NCBI GenBank assembly: GCA_937996755.1
Contig: CALKUS010000233.1
Coordinates: forward strand, 1 to 11,228
Length of the DNA: 11,228 nucleotides
Direction: 5' to 3'
Source: an uncultured Pseudomonadota bacterium
GTDB taxonomy: Bacteria > Pseudomonadota > Gammaproteobacteria > Xanthomonadales > Ahniellaceae
The position numbers and the translations under genes were made by a program. The notes under the pieces were generated by a model. It saw only the letters and a program-made list of their open reading frames with translations, made no database searches and was not told where the DNA came from. The stretch's first letter is position 1; each line of letters begins with the position of its first letter. This document shows positions 1 to 6,725 of the stretch, in pieces.

Positions 1-1
1 T

Positions 2-1090
2 CCGCGGCTGAAGCTGACGCTGACGCGCGGGCCGATCAAGGCGCAGCTGGAACAGCTGCGCCAGCGCGAAGTCGACGCCGTGGCCGTCAGCCACCGTGGC
101 CTGGTGCCCGCGCCCGATCTGGACATCGAGGTGGTGGGCGAACTGCGCGCGGGCTTCGTGTGCCGCAGCGCGCACCCGCTGGCCGGCAGGCCGCGCGTGA
201 GCTTCGACGAGCTGCTGCGCTTTCCGATCGCGTCCACCGCACTGTCCGACGACATCGCACTGACCCTGGTGCGGCACTACGGGCCCCAGGCCAACCCGGC
301 GCAGCTGGTGAGCCTCGAGTGCGAGGACGTGGCCAGCCTGATCGAAACCGTGCGCCGCACCGATGCCATCTTCCTGGGCATCGTGAAGGCGGCCGACGCG
401 GGGCTGCTCGACGGCACGCTGGTCGAGCTGATGCTGGCCCCGCCGTTCGAGGACCACGCGCGTTTCGCCCTGGTCAGCCTGCGCGGCCGCAGTGTGCCGC
501 CGGCTTTGGATCTGTTCCGGCGCCTGGTGCGCGAGCGGCTGCAGCACGATCATCCGCGGGCGCCGGCGAAGAAGCTGCACTCGAAGTCGCGCCAGGCGAG
601 CTCGCGCCGCAGTCAGCTCGAGAAGATCACGCTCGACGACATCAAGCCGTCGTCGCGAAAATACCCGTACATCGTCTTCAAGACCGAGCGTCAGCTCGGC
701 AAGGACGTCCTCTCGGTCACGGATCTCAACGTGTCGCTCGACGGATACGTCGACCACATGAAGTTTTCGCCCGATCCGGTGCTCTTCCGACATTTCATCG
801 AGGATGTCGGCAGTGCGTTGCACGGCGATTTCGTAGGCGCCGCGCGTGACCTTGTCAGCGCAGTCGCGCTCATAGGCGCTGGCGGTGGTGACCTTCAGCG
901 CTTGCAGCTTTTCCGCGAGTGTCGGGATGCTCATGCCTGTGCTCCTCCCTTCGTATATTCAAGAATGCCCAAACCACGGCTGTCGATGTGGAACACCTGC
1001 CCCGGTGGCACCACCAGCGTGGTGAATTCCGCCTCGACCAGCGACGGCCCCTCGATGCGATGGCCGGGCTGCATGGCTTCGAATTTGTAG
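2..1090 (+). CDS. LysR-family transcriptional regulator, effector-binding half (5' partial; true 3' end uncertain)
   Basis: The frame is already open at base 2, so the N-terminal helix-turn-helix lies outside the window. What is visible is the LysR substrate-binding fold: a strand-helix ending in AQLEQLRQREVDAVAVSH (about 47-112), then the VGELRAGFVCRSAHPLAG stretch (about 137-190) typical of the domain-swap region, an EDVASLIETVRRTDAIFLGI segment, and a last helix LDLFRRLVRERL ending near 543. LysR proteins normally stop soon after that helix. Here the frame continues without a stop to TAG at 1088-1090. The tail is basic and then unrecognised, and beyond ~785 it only runs antisense to minus-strand coding. 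Leucine codons are almost all CTG up to ~545 but all CTC at ~600-785, so the tail probably has another origin. The LysR assignment is firm from pattern; its ligand and targets are unknown. LysR genes often lie beside the operon they control, which would fit the hydantoinase-type fragment facing it. Confidence 0.72.
   Translation, partial: PRLKLTLTRGPIKAQLEQLRQREVDAVAVSHRGLVPAPDLDIEVVGELRAGFVCRSAHPLAGRPRVSFDELLRFPIASTALSDDIALTLVRHYGPQANPAQLVSLECEDVASLIETVRRTDAIFLGIVKAADAGLLDGTLVELMLAPPFEDHARFALVSLRGRSVPPALDLFRRLVRERLQHDHPRAPAKKLHSKSRQASSRRSQLEKITLDDIKPSSRKYPYIVFKTERQLGKDVLSVTDLNVSLDGYVDHMKFSPDPVLFRHFIEDVGSALHGDFVGAARDLVSAVALIGAGGGDLQRLQLFRECRDAHACAPPFVYSRMPKPRLSMWNTCPGGTTSVVNSASTSDGPSMRWPGCMASNL
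785..934 (-). CDS. N-terminal fragment of an unknown gene coupled to the hydantoinase-type gene
   Basis: An ATG at 934 overlaps the stop of the preceding minus-strand frame (ATGA) and is preceded by a strong Shine-Dalgarno run, AGGGAGGAG, ending 7 bases upstream. This is a classical translationally coupled start. About 50 codons have strong GC at third positions and give a charged, helical-looking peptide beginning MSIPTLAEKLQALKV and running to about DILDEMSEEH. After ~785 the frame stays open to the left window edge, but its third positions become AT-rich and the opposite strand then shows the coding bias, so I read this as a gene cut off near 785. I do not recognise the family. In hydantoinase / acetone carboxylase operons the A-type subunit is usually followed by the B-type (alpha) subunit or a small accessory subunit, but the peptide matches neither clearly. 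The left boundary given is where coding bias ends, not a stop codon. Confidence 0.35.
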
Positions 1091-1374
1091 ACGGTGGTCA
1101 TCACCCGCTGGCGCAGCTCCGGGTGGCCGTCGCGCCACGCGAACTCGGAACGCTCGGCGATCCCCGCGCCGGCCAGGCCGGCGAGACCCGACGTGCCTTC
1201 GGTGTTCGTCTCGAGCGTCCAGGTGCCGCCGGCGCCTTTGGCCAGCCGAATCGTCGACTTGCCCATCGGCTTGTCGTTGCGGAACACCTCGTATTCCAGC
1301 GTCACCGGCTGCACGGGCGCGACGTCGGCAGGCGCCGCCGTGAGCGCGACTGCGAACAGCAGCTCAGCGAACAT
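931..1374 (-). CDS. Chimeric ORF: DUF3108 N-terminus fused to hydantoinase A / acetone carboxylase beta C-terminus
   Basis: This 147-residue frame has two unrelated halves. Residues 1-~85 look like a DUF3108 protein: a short hydrophobic leader (MFAELLFAVALTAAP), then LEYEVFRNDKPMGKSTIRL, LETNTEGTSGLAGL and ERSEFAWRDGHP, the usual opening of this periplasmic family of unknown function. DUF3108 proteins are normally over 200 residues and continue with further beta strands, which are missing. Residues ~93-147 instead carry the extreme C-terminus of the hydantoinase A / acetone carboxylase beta family: GHRIEGPSLVEAEFTTLVVP, PPGQ and GLGILEY. In those enzymes this segment closes a ~700-residue ATP-dependent subunit. 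The junction lies near 1095-1122. The start ATG at 1374 lies 11 bases inside the 3' end of purN, and purM-purN-DUF3108 is a familiar xanthomonad order, so the right half belongs to the local chromosome. The product is unlikely to have either parent function. It may be a recombination scar or an assembly join. Confidence 0.75.
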   Translation of the reverse strand: MFAELLFAVALTAAPADVAPVQPVTLEYEVFRNDKPMGKSTIRLAKGAGGTWTLETNTEGTSGLAGLAGAGIAERSEFAWRDGHPELRQRVMTTVYKFEAMQPGHRIEGPSLVEAEFTTLVVPPGQVFHIDSRGLGILEYTKGGAQA

Positions 1375-2023
1375 GCAGGCGCCCCCGTTCCAGCAGCAGC
1401 GGCGCGGCCAGTCGTGCAGCGTCCAGGCGCACGTGCTCGCCGTCGAGCGCGATGCGGCCGGCCGCCGCGAGCGCGACCGTGGCCACGAGCAGCTCGTGCT
1501 CGAGCGGCAGCAGGCGCTGCGCGAGCGTCGCGGGTGTGTCGCCGTCGCGTACGTCCATGCGCACCTGCGCGATCACGGGTCCGCCGTCGAGCTCCGGCGT
1601 GACGTAGTGCACGGACGCGCCGTGCTCGCGCTCGCCCGCGGCGAGCACGCCCTCGTGCGTGTGCAGGCCGCGATGGCGCGGCAGCAGGGAAGGGTGGATG
1701 TTGATCATTCGTCCGGTGTGCGCTGCGACGACCGCGTCGTCGATGATGCGCATGTATCCCGCACAGACGATGAGTTGCGGCTGAACCGCCGCGACGGCCG
1801 CGAACAAGGCGGCGTCGAATGCGGCGCGCGTCGCGTGCGCCTTCGGCGATAGCGCCTGCGCGTGGACGCCGGCGTCGCGCGCGCGCTGCAGCGCGGCTGC
1901 ATCGGCACGGTCGGAGAAGACGCCGGCGAATTCGACGTCGAGCGCGCCGCGCGTGCGCGCGTCGAGCAGGGCCTGGAGGTTGCTGCCGCGCCCCGAAGCG
2001 AGCACGGCGATGCGGACGGCCAT
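1364..2023 (-). CDS. purN: Phosphoribosylglycinamide formyltransferase (GAR transformylase)
   Basis: PurN transfers a formyl group from 10-formyltetrahydrofolate to GAR, giving FGAR, the third step of IMP synthesis in the cytoplasm. The 219-residue protein has the usual length for the family. It opens with a Rossmann-type strand, IAVLASGRGSNLQALL (residues 5-20), holding the phosphate-binding GSNLQ. The catalytic signature NIHPSLLPRHRGLHTHE (108-124) supplies Asn108 and His110, and ELDGGP supplies Asp146, matching the E. coli Asn106/His108/Asp144 triad. The CAGYMRI segment (87-93) is the conserved folate-side strand. The ATG at 2023 shares one base with the purM stop (TGATG), so translation is probably coupled to purM, and the 3' end overlaps the following DUF3108 start by 11 bases. 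No frameshift or missing key residue is seen. Confidence 0.96.
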   Translation of the reverse strand: MAVRIAVLASGRGSNLQALLDARTRGALDVEFAGVFSDRADAAALQRARDAGVHAQALSPKAHATRAAFDAALFAAVAAVQPQLIVCAGYMRIIDDAVVAAHTGRMINIHPSLLPRHRGLHTHEGVLAAGEREHGASVHYVTPELDGGPVIAQVRMDVRDGDTPATLAQRLLPLEHELLVATVALAAAGRIALDGEHVRLDAARLAAPLLLERGRLHVR

Positions 2024-3063
2024 CAGCCGAAGCGGACGCGCTCGTCGCCCGTGGCCGGCTCGATCGTGCCGATGCGCCAGTGCGCGAGCCCGTGCGCGGC
2101 GCAGGCGCGTGCGACGTCGCCTGCGCGGCCTTCCGGCGCGATCACGCAGAAGCCGATGCCGCAGTTGAACGTGCGGCGCATCTCCGCGTCGTCCACGTTG
2201 CCCGCTTCCTGCAGCCAGCGGAACACGTCGGGCTGTGGCCAGCTGCGCGGGTCGATCGCGATGCCGAGGCCCTCGGGCACGACCCGGATGATGTTCTCGG
2301 TGAGGCCGCCGCCGGTGATGTGCGCCATGCCCGGGATCGGCGCGGAGCGCAGCAGCTCCAGCATCGGTTTCACGTAGATCGTGGTGGGCGCCATCAGCGC
2401 GTCGCCGAGCGTGCCCTCGCCGAGCGCGGCGCCGAGGTCGGCGTTCGCGTGCTTCACGATGCGGCGGACGAGCGAATAGCCGTTGGAGTGCGGGCCGCTC
2501 GATGCGATGCCGAAAACGGCGTCGCCCGCGCGGATGCCGTGCCCGTCGATCAGCTGCGCGCGCTCCACGGCACCGACGCAGAAGCCGGCGAGGTCGTATT
2601 CGCCCGGCGGGTACATGTCGGGCATCTCGGCGGTCTCGCCGCCGATCAGCGCGCAGCCCGCGATCTCGCAGCCGCGCGCGATGCCGCCGACGACCGCGAC
2701 CGTCGTGTCGACGTCGAGCTTGCCGGTGGCGAAATAGTCGAGGAAGAACAGCGGCTCCGCACCCTGCACGAGCACGTCGTTCACGCACATGGCGACGAGG
2801 TCGATGCCGATCGTGTCGTGGCGGCCGAGCGTCTGCGCGAGCTTCAGCTTCGTGCCGACGCCGTCGGTGCCCGAGACGAGCACCGGATCCCTGTAGCCCT
2901 GGCCCAGCGCGAACAGGCCGCCGAAGCCGCCGAGCCCGCCGATGACGCCGGGGCGGACGGTGCGCGCGACGAGCGGCTTGATGCGTTCCACGACGGCGTT
3001 GCCCGCGTCGATGTCGACGCCGGCATCGCGGTAGGTGAGTCCGGGTTTGTCAGGGCGCGTCAC
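2023..3063 (-). CDS. purM: Phosphoribosylformylglycinamidine cyclo-ligase (AIR synthetase)
   Basis: PurM uses ATP to close FGAM to aminoimidazole ribonucleotide, the fifth step of IMP synthesis. With a GTG start at 3063 the protein is 346 residues, almost the E. coli length, and begins VTRPDKPGLTYRDAGVDIDA, which aligns with the E. coli start. The frame extends upstream to an ATG at 3174, but those 37 residues look non-homologous. Signatures in order: GTDGVGTKL (65-73), GIDLVAMCVND (86-96), GGETAEMP (141-148), SSGPHSNGYSLVR (188-200), HITGGGLTEN (248-257) and FNCGIGF (299-305), covering the ATP and FGAM sites of the PurM/PurL fold. No clear Shine-Dalgarno precedes the GTG, so the exact start is the least certain point. 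It is the first gene of a minus-strand purM-purN-DUF3108 run, divergent from the DUF2066 gene. Confidence 0.96.
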   Translation of the reverse strand: MTRPDKPGLTYRDAGVDIDAGNAVVERIKPLVARTVRPGVIGGLGGFGGLFALGQGYRDPVLVSGTDGVGTKLKLAQTLGRHDTIGIDLVAMCVNDVLVQGAEPLFFLDYFATGKLDVDTTVAVVGGIARGCEIAGCALIGGETAEMPDMYPPGEYDLAGFCVGAVERAQLIDGHGIRAGDAVFGIASSGPHSNGYSLVRRIVKHANADLGAALGEGTLGDALMAPTTIYVKPMLELLRSAPIPGMAHITGGGLTENIIRVVPEGLGIAIDPRSWPQPDVFRWLQEAGNVDDAEMRRTFNCGIGFCVIAPEGRAGDVARACAAHGLAHWRIGTIEPATGDERVRFG

Positions 3064-3213
3064 GGCGGCGGAGAAGCGTGGCGGCGGGGCGCGCGATGGT
3101 AGCAGCGGGCCGCCACTCGCGCACGCGAAAAGCCCGAAGCAGCCGCCGGGATAAATGGACTCGCCGGGGCCCATCCGTCACCATGATCGCCCCGTTTGCC
3201 ACGCGCGCACGCC
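3064..3213. promoter_or_regulatory. Divergent intergenic region between purM and the DUF2066 gene
   Basis: This 150-bp gap must hold the start signals for both the minus-strand purine genes and the plus-strand five-gene run. The only AT-richer patch is GATAAA at 3150-3155, which matches four of six bases of a sigma-70 -10 box for the plus strand and would give a leader of about 55 bases to the ATG at 3214. No good -35 hexamer sits at the right distance, and no PurR-like operator was recognised. The promoter call is a guess; the divergent arrangement is certain. Confidence 0.3.
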
Positions 3214-4272
3214 ATGACGCACGCCCCGTTCGCCATCCGCCTCGCCGCCGCGCTCGCGCTCGCCTGGTCGGCGCTCGCGGGTGCCGCCGATCCACGCCTG
3301 TACACGGGCGAGTCGCTCGTGGCCTCGCAGGACGAAGCCGAGCGCGCGCGCGCGCTCGGTCCGGCGCTGCTGCAGGCGCTCGTGAAGGCCTCCGGCGACG
3401 CGGCGCTCGCGACCGACCCGCGCGCCACGCCGCTGATCGAGCAGGCGCCCGCGCTGCTGCAGCGCTACAGCTATCGCCAGAGCGTGGAGACCGTCGCGGG
3501 CCAGCCCGTGCCGCGCACGTGGCTCGTCGCGCAGTTCGACCCCGAGGGCGTGGAGCGCGCGCTGCGCGGCATCGGTCGCAGCTCGTGGGTGGAACGGCCC
3601 GCGACGATGGTCTGGCTGGTGATCGACGACGGTGGCGCGAAGCGCATCGCGAGCGCGGCGCAGGTGGAAGCGCTCGGTGCGCTCACGCAGGCGGCGGCGG
3701 CGCGCGGTGTCGCGCTCGTCTTCCCGCAGATGGATCCGCAGGACTACGCGGCCGCGGACCCGCAAGTGCTCTGGGAAGGCTCGCCCGGCAAGGCGCTCGG
3801 CGCTGCCGCGCGCTACAACGCCTCGTGCGCGCTCGTCGCGCGCCTCGAACGCGCCGGCCAGGGCTGGCGCGGGCGCTTCACGCTCGTCGACGGCGGCGGC
3901 TCGCTGGACTGGAACGCGAGCTACGCCGACGCGAACAGCGTGCTCGCCGCGGGCGCGGCCGGTCTCGCCGACCGCCTCTCGCAGCGCTATGCGATCCCGG
4001 CGGCCGATCGCCAGCCGGGCGACTACACACTCTGGATCGCCGACGTGCGCTCGCCGGCCGACTACGGCACGGCGCTGTCGTACCTCGAGAGCCTGTCGGT
4101 GGTGAGCGCGATCTCGCCGGTCGGCGCGGACGGCGACCGCCTGCTCGTGCAGGCCCGGCTCGAAGTGACGCTCGATCGGTTGCGCGTGCTGCTCGCCCTG
4201 CAGGACGTGCTTTCGTTCGACGACACCGTCGAGACGGTCGGCGCGCAGGCCACGCTGCGCTTGCGCCACTGA
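3214..4272 (+). CDS. DUF2066 domain-containing exported protein
   Basis: The 352-residue product begins MTHAPFAIRLAAALALAWSALAGAAD, a typical Sec signal peptide with cleavage expected near residue 24-25, so the mature protein should be periplasmic. A TTG at 3196 is in frame six codons upstream, but the ATG at 3214 puts the basic n-region directly before the hydrophobic core. The mature part fits DUF2066: LYTGESLVASQDEAERARAL, then KASGDAAL, a SYRQSV stretch and TWLVAQFDPEGVERALR, followed by an alternating strand-helix region with MVWLVIDDGG and LVFPQMDP. The family is found mainly in gammaproteobacteria and its biochemical role is unknown. The gene heads a plus-strand run and ends 27 bases before a phosphatidyltransferase gene that has a GGGGAG ribosome-binding site, so the two are probably co-transcribed. 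I infer an envelope-related role only from this context. Confidence 0.85.
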   Translation: MTHAPFAIRLAAALALAWSALAGAADPRLYTGESLVASQDEAERARALGPALLQALVKASGDAALATDPRATPLIEQAPALLQRYSYRQSVETVAGQPVPRTWLVAQFDPEGVERALRGIGRSSWVERPATMVWLVIDDGGAKRIASAAQVEALGALTQAAAARGVALVFPQMDPQDYAAADPQVLWEGSPGKALGAAARYNASCALVARLERAGQGWRGRFTLVDGGGSLDWNASYADANSVLAAGAAGLADRLSQRYAIPAADRQPGDYTLWIADVRSPADYGTALSYLESLSVVSAISPVGADGDRLLVQARLEVTLDRLRVLLALQDVLSFDDTVETVGAQATLRLRH

Positions 4273-4299
4273 CGCGCAGGCGACCTTCGGGGAGCGCTC

Positions 4300-4869
4300 A
4301 TGGGCCTCTCCTGGATACCCAACGCGATCACCGTCGTCCGCCTGCTCATGGCGGCGCCGCTGTCGTGGGCGATCCTGGCGAACGAGCCGCGGCTGTCGCT
4401 CACGCTGGTCGTCGTCGCGGGGTTGAGCGATGCGCTCGACGGGCTGCTCGCGCGCCGCTTCGGCTGGCGCAGCCGCCTCGGCGGCCTGCTCGACCCGGCA
4501 GCCGACAAGGTCATGCTGCTCGCGTGCTACGTCGCGCTCGCCGTGTCGGACGGCGCGCCGAACTGGATCGCGTGGCTCGTCGTCGGGCGCGACGCGCTGA
4601 TCGTCGCGGGCGCGGTCGCGTACAACGCGTTCGTCGGCCGGCTGGAAGCGCAGCCGTCGCTGTTGTCGAAGGCGACGACGTGCCTGCAGATCGCGCTGGT
4701 CGTCGCGCTGCTCGCCGAGCGCCTGCCGTCGGTCGCGATGCCCCCGTGGCTGCATGCCGGCCTGCTATGGTCCACGGCCGCTGCGACGCTCGCGAGCGGC
4801 CTACACTATGTCGTGGTCTGGACGCTCAGGGTGCGCCGCGGTGGCGCGGCGCGGAGAAAGGAAACGTGA
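4300..4869 (+). CDS. CDP-alcohol phosphatidyltransferase family membrane enzyme
   Basis: The 189-residue protein carries the complete family signature D-x2-D-G-x2-A-R-x8-G-x3-D-x3-D at residues 44-69 (Asp44, Asp47, Gly48, Ala51, Arg52, Gly61, Asp65, Asp69), which binds the CDP-lipid and two metal ions. It begins MGLSWIPNAITVVRLLMAAP, the usual N-terminal helix with the N-x-(I/L)-T-x-x-R motif. Further hydrophobic segments lie near 34-50, 71-83, 88-108, 127-140 and 152-175, giving about six membrane spans, and the tail is basic. A VGRDAL segment (96-101) and a SKATTCLQ segment (123-130) resemble conserved positions of PgsA-like enzymes. Length and layout suit phosphatidylglycerophosphate synthase or a close relative, transferring a phosphatidyl group from CDP-diacylglycerol to an alcohol in the inner membrane. 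The acceptor cannot be read from sequence, so I give no symbol. GGGGAG lies 6 bases before the ATG; the stop overlaps the next gene by four bases. Confidence 0.9.
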   Translation: MGLSWIPNAITVVRLLMAAPLSWAILANEPRLSLTLVVVAGLSDALDGLLARRFGWRSRLGGLLDPAADKVMLLACYVALAVSDGAPNWIAWLVVGRDALIVAGAVAYNAFVGRLEAQPSLLSKATTCLQIALVVALLAERLPSVAMPPWLHAGLLWSTAAATLASGLHYVVVWTLRVRRGGAARRKET

Positions 4870-6026
4870 CTGACACCCAGAAGTGGCAGTTGCTGGCGGC
4901 GATCGTGGTGCTGGGCTTCGTGCTCTGGCTGATCTCGCCGGTGCTCGCGCCGTTCGCGCTTTCCGCGCTGTTCGCGTACCTCGGGGACCCCCTGGTCGAC
5001 CGCCTCGAGAAATGGAAACTGTCGCGCACGATGGCGGTGAGCGTGGTGTTCGCGATCATGTCGCTCGCGATCGCGACGATCGCGCTGCTGCTCGTGCCGA
5101 TGCTCGAGCGCCAGGTCGCGAAGTTCATCGAGCGCCTGCCCGCGTACTTCGGCTGGTTCCGCGACACGGCCGCGCCGTGGCTCGTCGCGAAGTTCGGCCT
5201 GCCGGCCGACATCCTCGACTTCGACCCCGGCAAGCTCACTGCCCTCGTGCAGCAGCACTGGCGCGAGGCGGGCGGGTTTGCGACGACCGTGCTGTCGTCG
5301 GTCTCGAAGTCGGGCTTCGCGATCCTCGGCTGGGTGGCGAACGTGCTGCTCGTGCCCGTCGTCACGTTCTACCTGCTGCGCGACTGGGACTTCCTCGTCG
5401 CACGCGTGCGCGAGCTGCTGCCGCGCCCGATCGAGCCCACCGTTACGCGCCTCGCGCGCGAGTCCGACAGCGTGCTCGGCGCGTTCCTGCGCGGCCAGCT
5501 CACCGTGATGCTCGCGCTCGCCGCGATCTACACGACGGGCCTGTGGCTGGTCGGCATCGATCTCGCGTTGCTGATCGGCATGATCGCGGGCCTGATCAGC
5601 TTCGTGCCGTACCTCGGCGGGATCATCGGCGTCCTCGCGGCCGTGATCGCGGCCCTCGTGCAGTACCACGACGTCATGCACGTGGTGCTCGTGCTCGTGG
5701 TGTTCGGCGTCGGCCAGACGCTGGAAGGCATGGTGCTCACGCCGCTGCTCGTGGGCGACCGCATCGGCCTGCACCCGGTCGCCGTCATCTTCGCGGTGAT
5801 GGTCGGCGGCGAGCTGTTCGGTTTCCTCGGCATCCTGATGGCGTTGCCGGTCGCGAGCGTGATCAACGTCGTGCTGCGCCATGCGCACGAGCGCTACCTC
5901 GCGAGCCAGCTGTACGGGCGTGAGGAAGGGGCGACCATGGGCGAGAAGATCGCGACTGAAGTCGCTCCCACGGTCCCTCCGGTCGTCGCTACCGCGCCAG
6001 CGCCGGTGCCGCCGGCGGCACCGTGA
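4866..6026 (+). CDS. perM: AI-2E family transporter (PerM/YdiK-like permease)
   Basis: The 386-residue membrane protein starts with GTG at 4866, overlapping the upstream stop as GTGA, with an AAAGG ribosome-binding site just before it. The frame is open far upstream, but that part only lies over the preceding genes. Two hydrophobic helices at ~8-38 are followed by ~57-79, a soluble region at ~80-145, a helix at ~150-170 ending FYLLRDWD, and tightly packed helices from ~208 to 336. Family hallmarks are FVPYLGGIIG (246-255), QTLEGMVLTPLLVG (284-297) and DRIGLHPVAVI (298-308). Members export small molecules or act in ion exchange; AI-2 export is shown for only a few and should not be assumed. 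After ~352 the protein ends in an unusual Ala/Pro/Val-rich tail not needed by the fold. The symbol is by resemblance to E. coli PerM. The stop overlaps the hda GTG. Confidence 0.88.
   Translation: MTDTQKWQLLAAIVVLGFVLWLISPVLAPFALSALFAYLGDPLVDRLEKWKLSRTMAVSVVFAIMSLAIATIALLLVPMLERQVAKFIERLPAYFGWFRDTAAPWLVAKFGLPADILDFDPGKLTALVQQHWREAGGFATTVLSSVSKSGFAILGWVANVLLVPVVTFYLLRDWDFLVARVRELLPRPIEPTVTRLARESDSVLGAFLRGQLTVMLALAAIYTTGLWLVGIDLALLIGMIAGLISFVPYLGGIIGVLAAVIAALVQYHDVMHVVLVLVVFGVGQTLEGMVLTPLLVGDRIGLHPVAVIFAVMVGGELFGFLGILMALPVASVINVVLRHAHERYLASQLYGREEGATMGEKIATEVAPTVPPVVATAPAPVPPAAP
5923..5939 (+). promoter_or_regulatory. Internal Shine-Dalgarno and ATG near the 3' end of the permease gene
   Basis: AGGAAGGGG (5923-5931) is followed five bases later by an ATG at 5937, in frame with the permease. 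It is a better translation start than most true starts in this window and would yield only the 30-residue Ala/Pro-rich permease tail. It may be chance in purine-rich coding DNA, or it may load ribosomes that stop at 6024 and restart on the overlapping hda GTG at 6023. Confidence 0.25.
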
Positions 6027-6724
6027 CGACGCCGCAGCTTCCGCTCGGGCTGCGCTTTCCCGCGCACCAGCGATTCGACGCTTTCCACGCCGGCGAGCAG
6101 AACGTCGCCGCCGTGGCCTCGGTCGTGCACGCGGCGCACGACCGCCACGCGCCGTGGGTGTTCGTGTCCGGGCCCGAAGGCAGCGGCAAGTCGCACCTGC
6201 TCATCTCGGCGTGCCGCGAAACGGATGCGCGCGCGCAGTACCTGCCGCTCGCGGCGCTCGGCGCATCGGCGGAGGCCGGGCTCAGCGCGCTCGACGACTT
6301 CGACCTTGTTGCATTCGACGACGTGCACGCGATCTGCGGCAACCGCGCGCTCGAAGTGGGGCTGTTCGACGCGTACAACCGCGGCAAGGCGCGCGGTGCC
6401 ACGTTGCTGTTCGCGGCGCGCCAGCCGGCCGCGCGGCTCGCGCTGGACCTGCCGGATCTCTCGTCGCGCCTGTCGTCCTGCGTGCAGTCCACGTTGCGGC
6501 CGCTCGACGAAGCCACGCGCCGCCACGTGCTGCGCGAGCGCGCGCTCGCGCGCGGCGTGGAACTCGACGATGCCGTGCTCGATTTCCTGTTCCGCCGCCA
6601 TTCGCGCGACCTCGGCTCGCTGTTCGAGCTGCTCGACCGCCTCGACCACGAATCGCTCGCGCAGCAGCGCCGCGTCACCGTGCCGTTCCTGCGCCGCATC
6701 ATCGGCCTGCCGTCGCGCGACTGA
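6023..6724 (+). CDS. hda: DnaA regulatory inactivator Hda
   Basis: Hda is an AAA+ protein that, bound to the DNA-loaded sliding clamp, stimulates ATP hydrolysis by DnaA and so prevents over-initiation of replication. The 233-residue length is typical. The N-terminus TPQLPLGLRF carries the beta-clamp-binding motif (QLPLGL, residues 5-10), which separates Hda from DnaA. Next come RFDAFHAGEQ, Walker A GPEGSGKSH (50-58), Walker B LVAFDDVHAI (95-104), a box VII-like DLPDLSSRL (142-150) with the conserved Arg149, and HSRDLGSLFELLDRLD (193-208) with the sensor-2 type Arg195. The GTG start at 6023 overlaps the permease stop as GTGA, and no good ribosome-binding site lies directly ahead, so expression probably depends on translation of the upstream gene. 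The carboxylesterase frame begins one base after the stop. Confidence 0.95.
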   Translation: MTTPQLPLGLRFPAHQRFDAFHAGEQNVAAVASVVHAAHDRHAPWVFVSGPEGSGKSHLLISACRETDARAQYLPLAALGASAEAGLSALDDFDLVAFDDVHAICGNRALEVGLFDAYNRGKARGATLLFAARQPAARLALDLPDLSSRLSSCVQSTLRPLDEATRRHVLRERALARGVELDDAVLDFLFRRHSRDLGSLFELLDRLDHESLAQQRRVTVPFLRRIIGLPSRD

Positions 6725-6725
6725 C

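Noticed and set aside
691..873. A 60-codon minus-strand frame near the left end
   Set aside because: It shares its third codon positions with the plus-strand frame, which explains its GC bias; it has no good start signal and no recognisable domain.
1819..3102. A 427-codon plus-strand frame over purM and purN
   Set aside because: It is antisense to two unmistakable enzymes and has low-complexity Arg/Ala/Asp composition.
3078..4865. Long upstream extension of the permease frame
   Set aside because: The first ~595 codons are Arg/Ala-rich and overlap the DUF2066 and phosphatidyltransferase genes in another frame; the family fold begins at the GTG at 4866.
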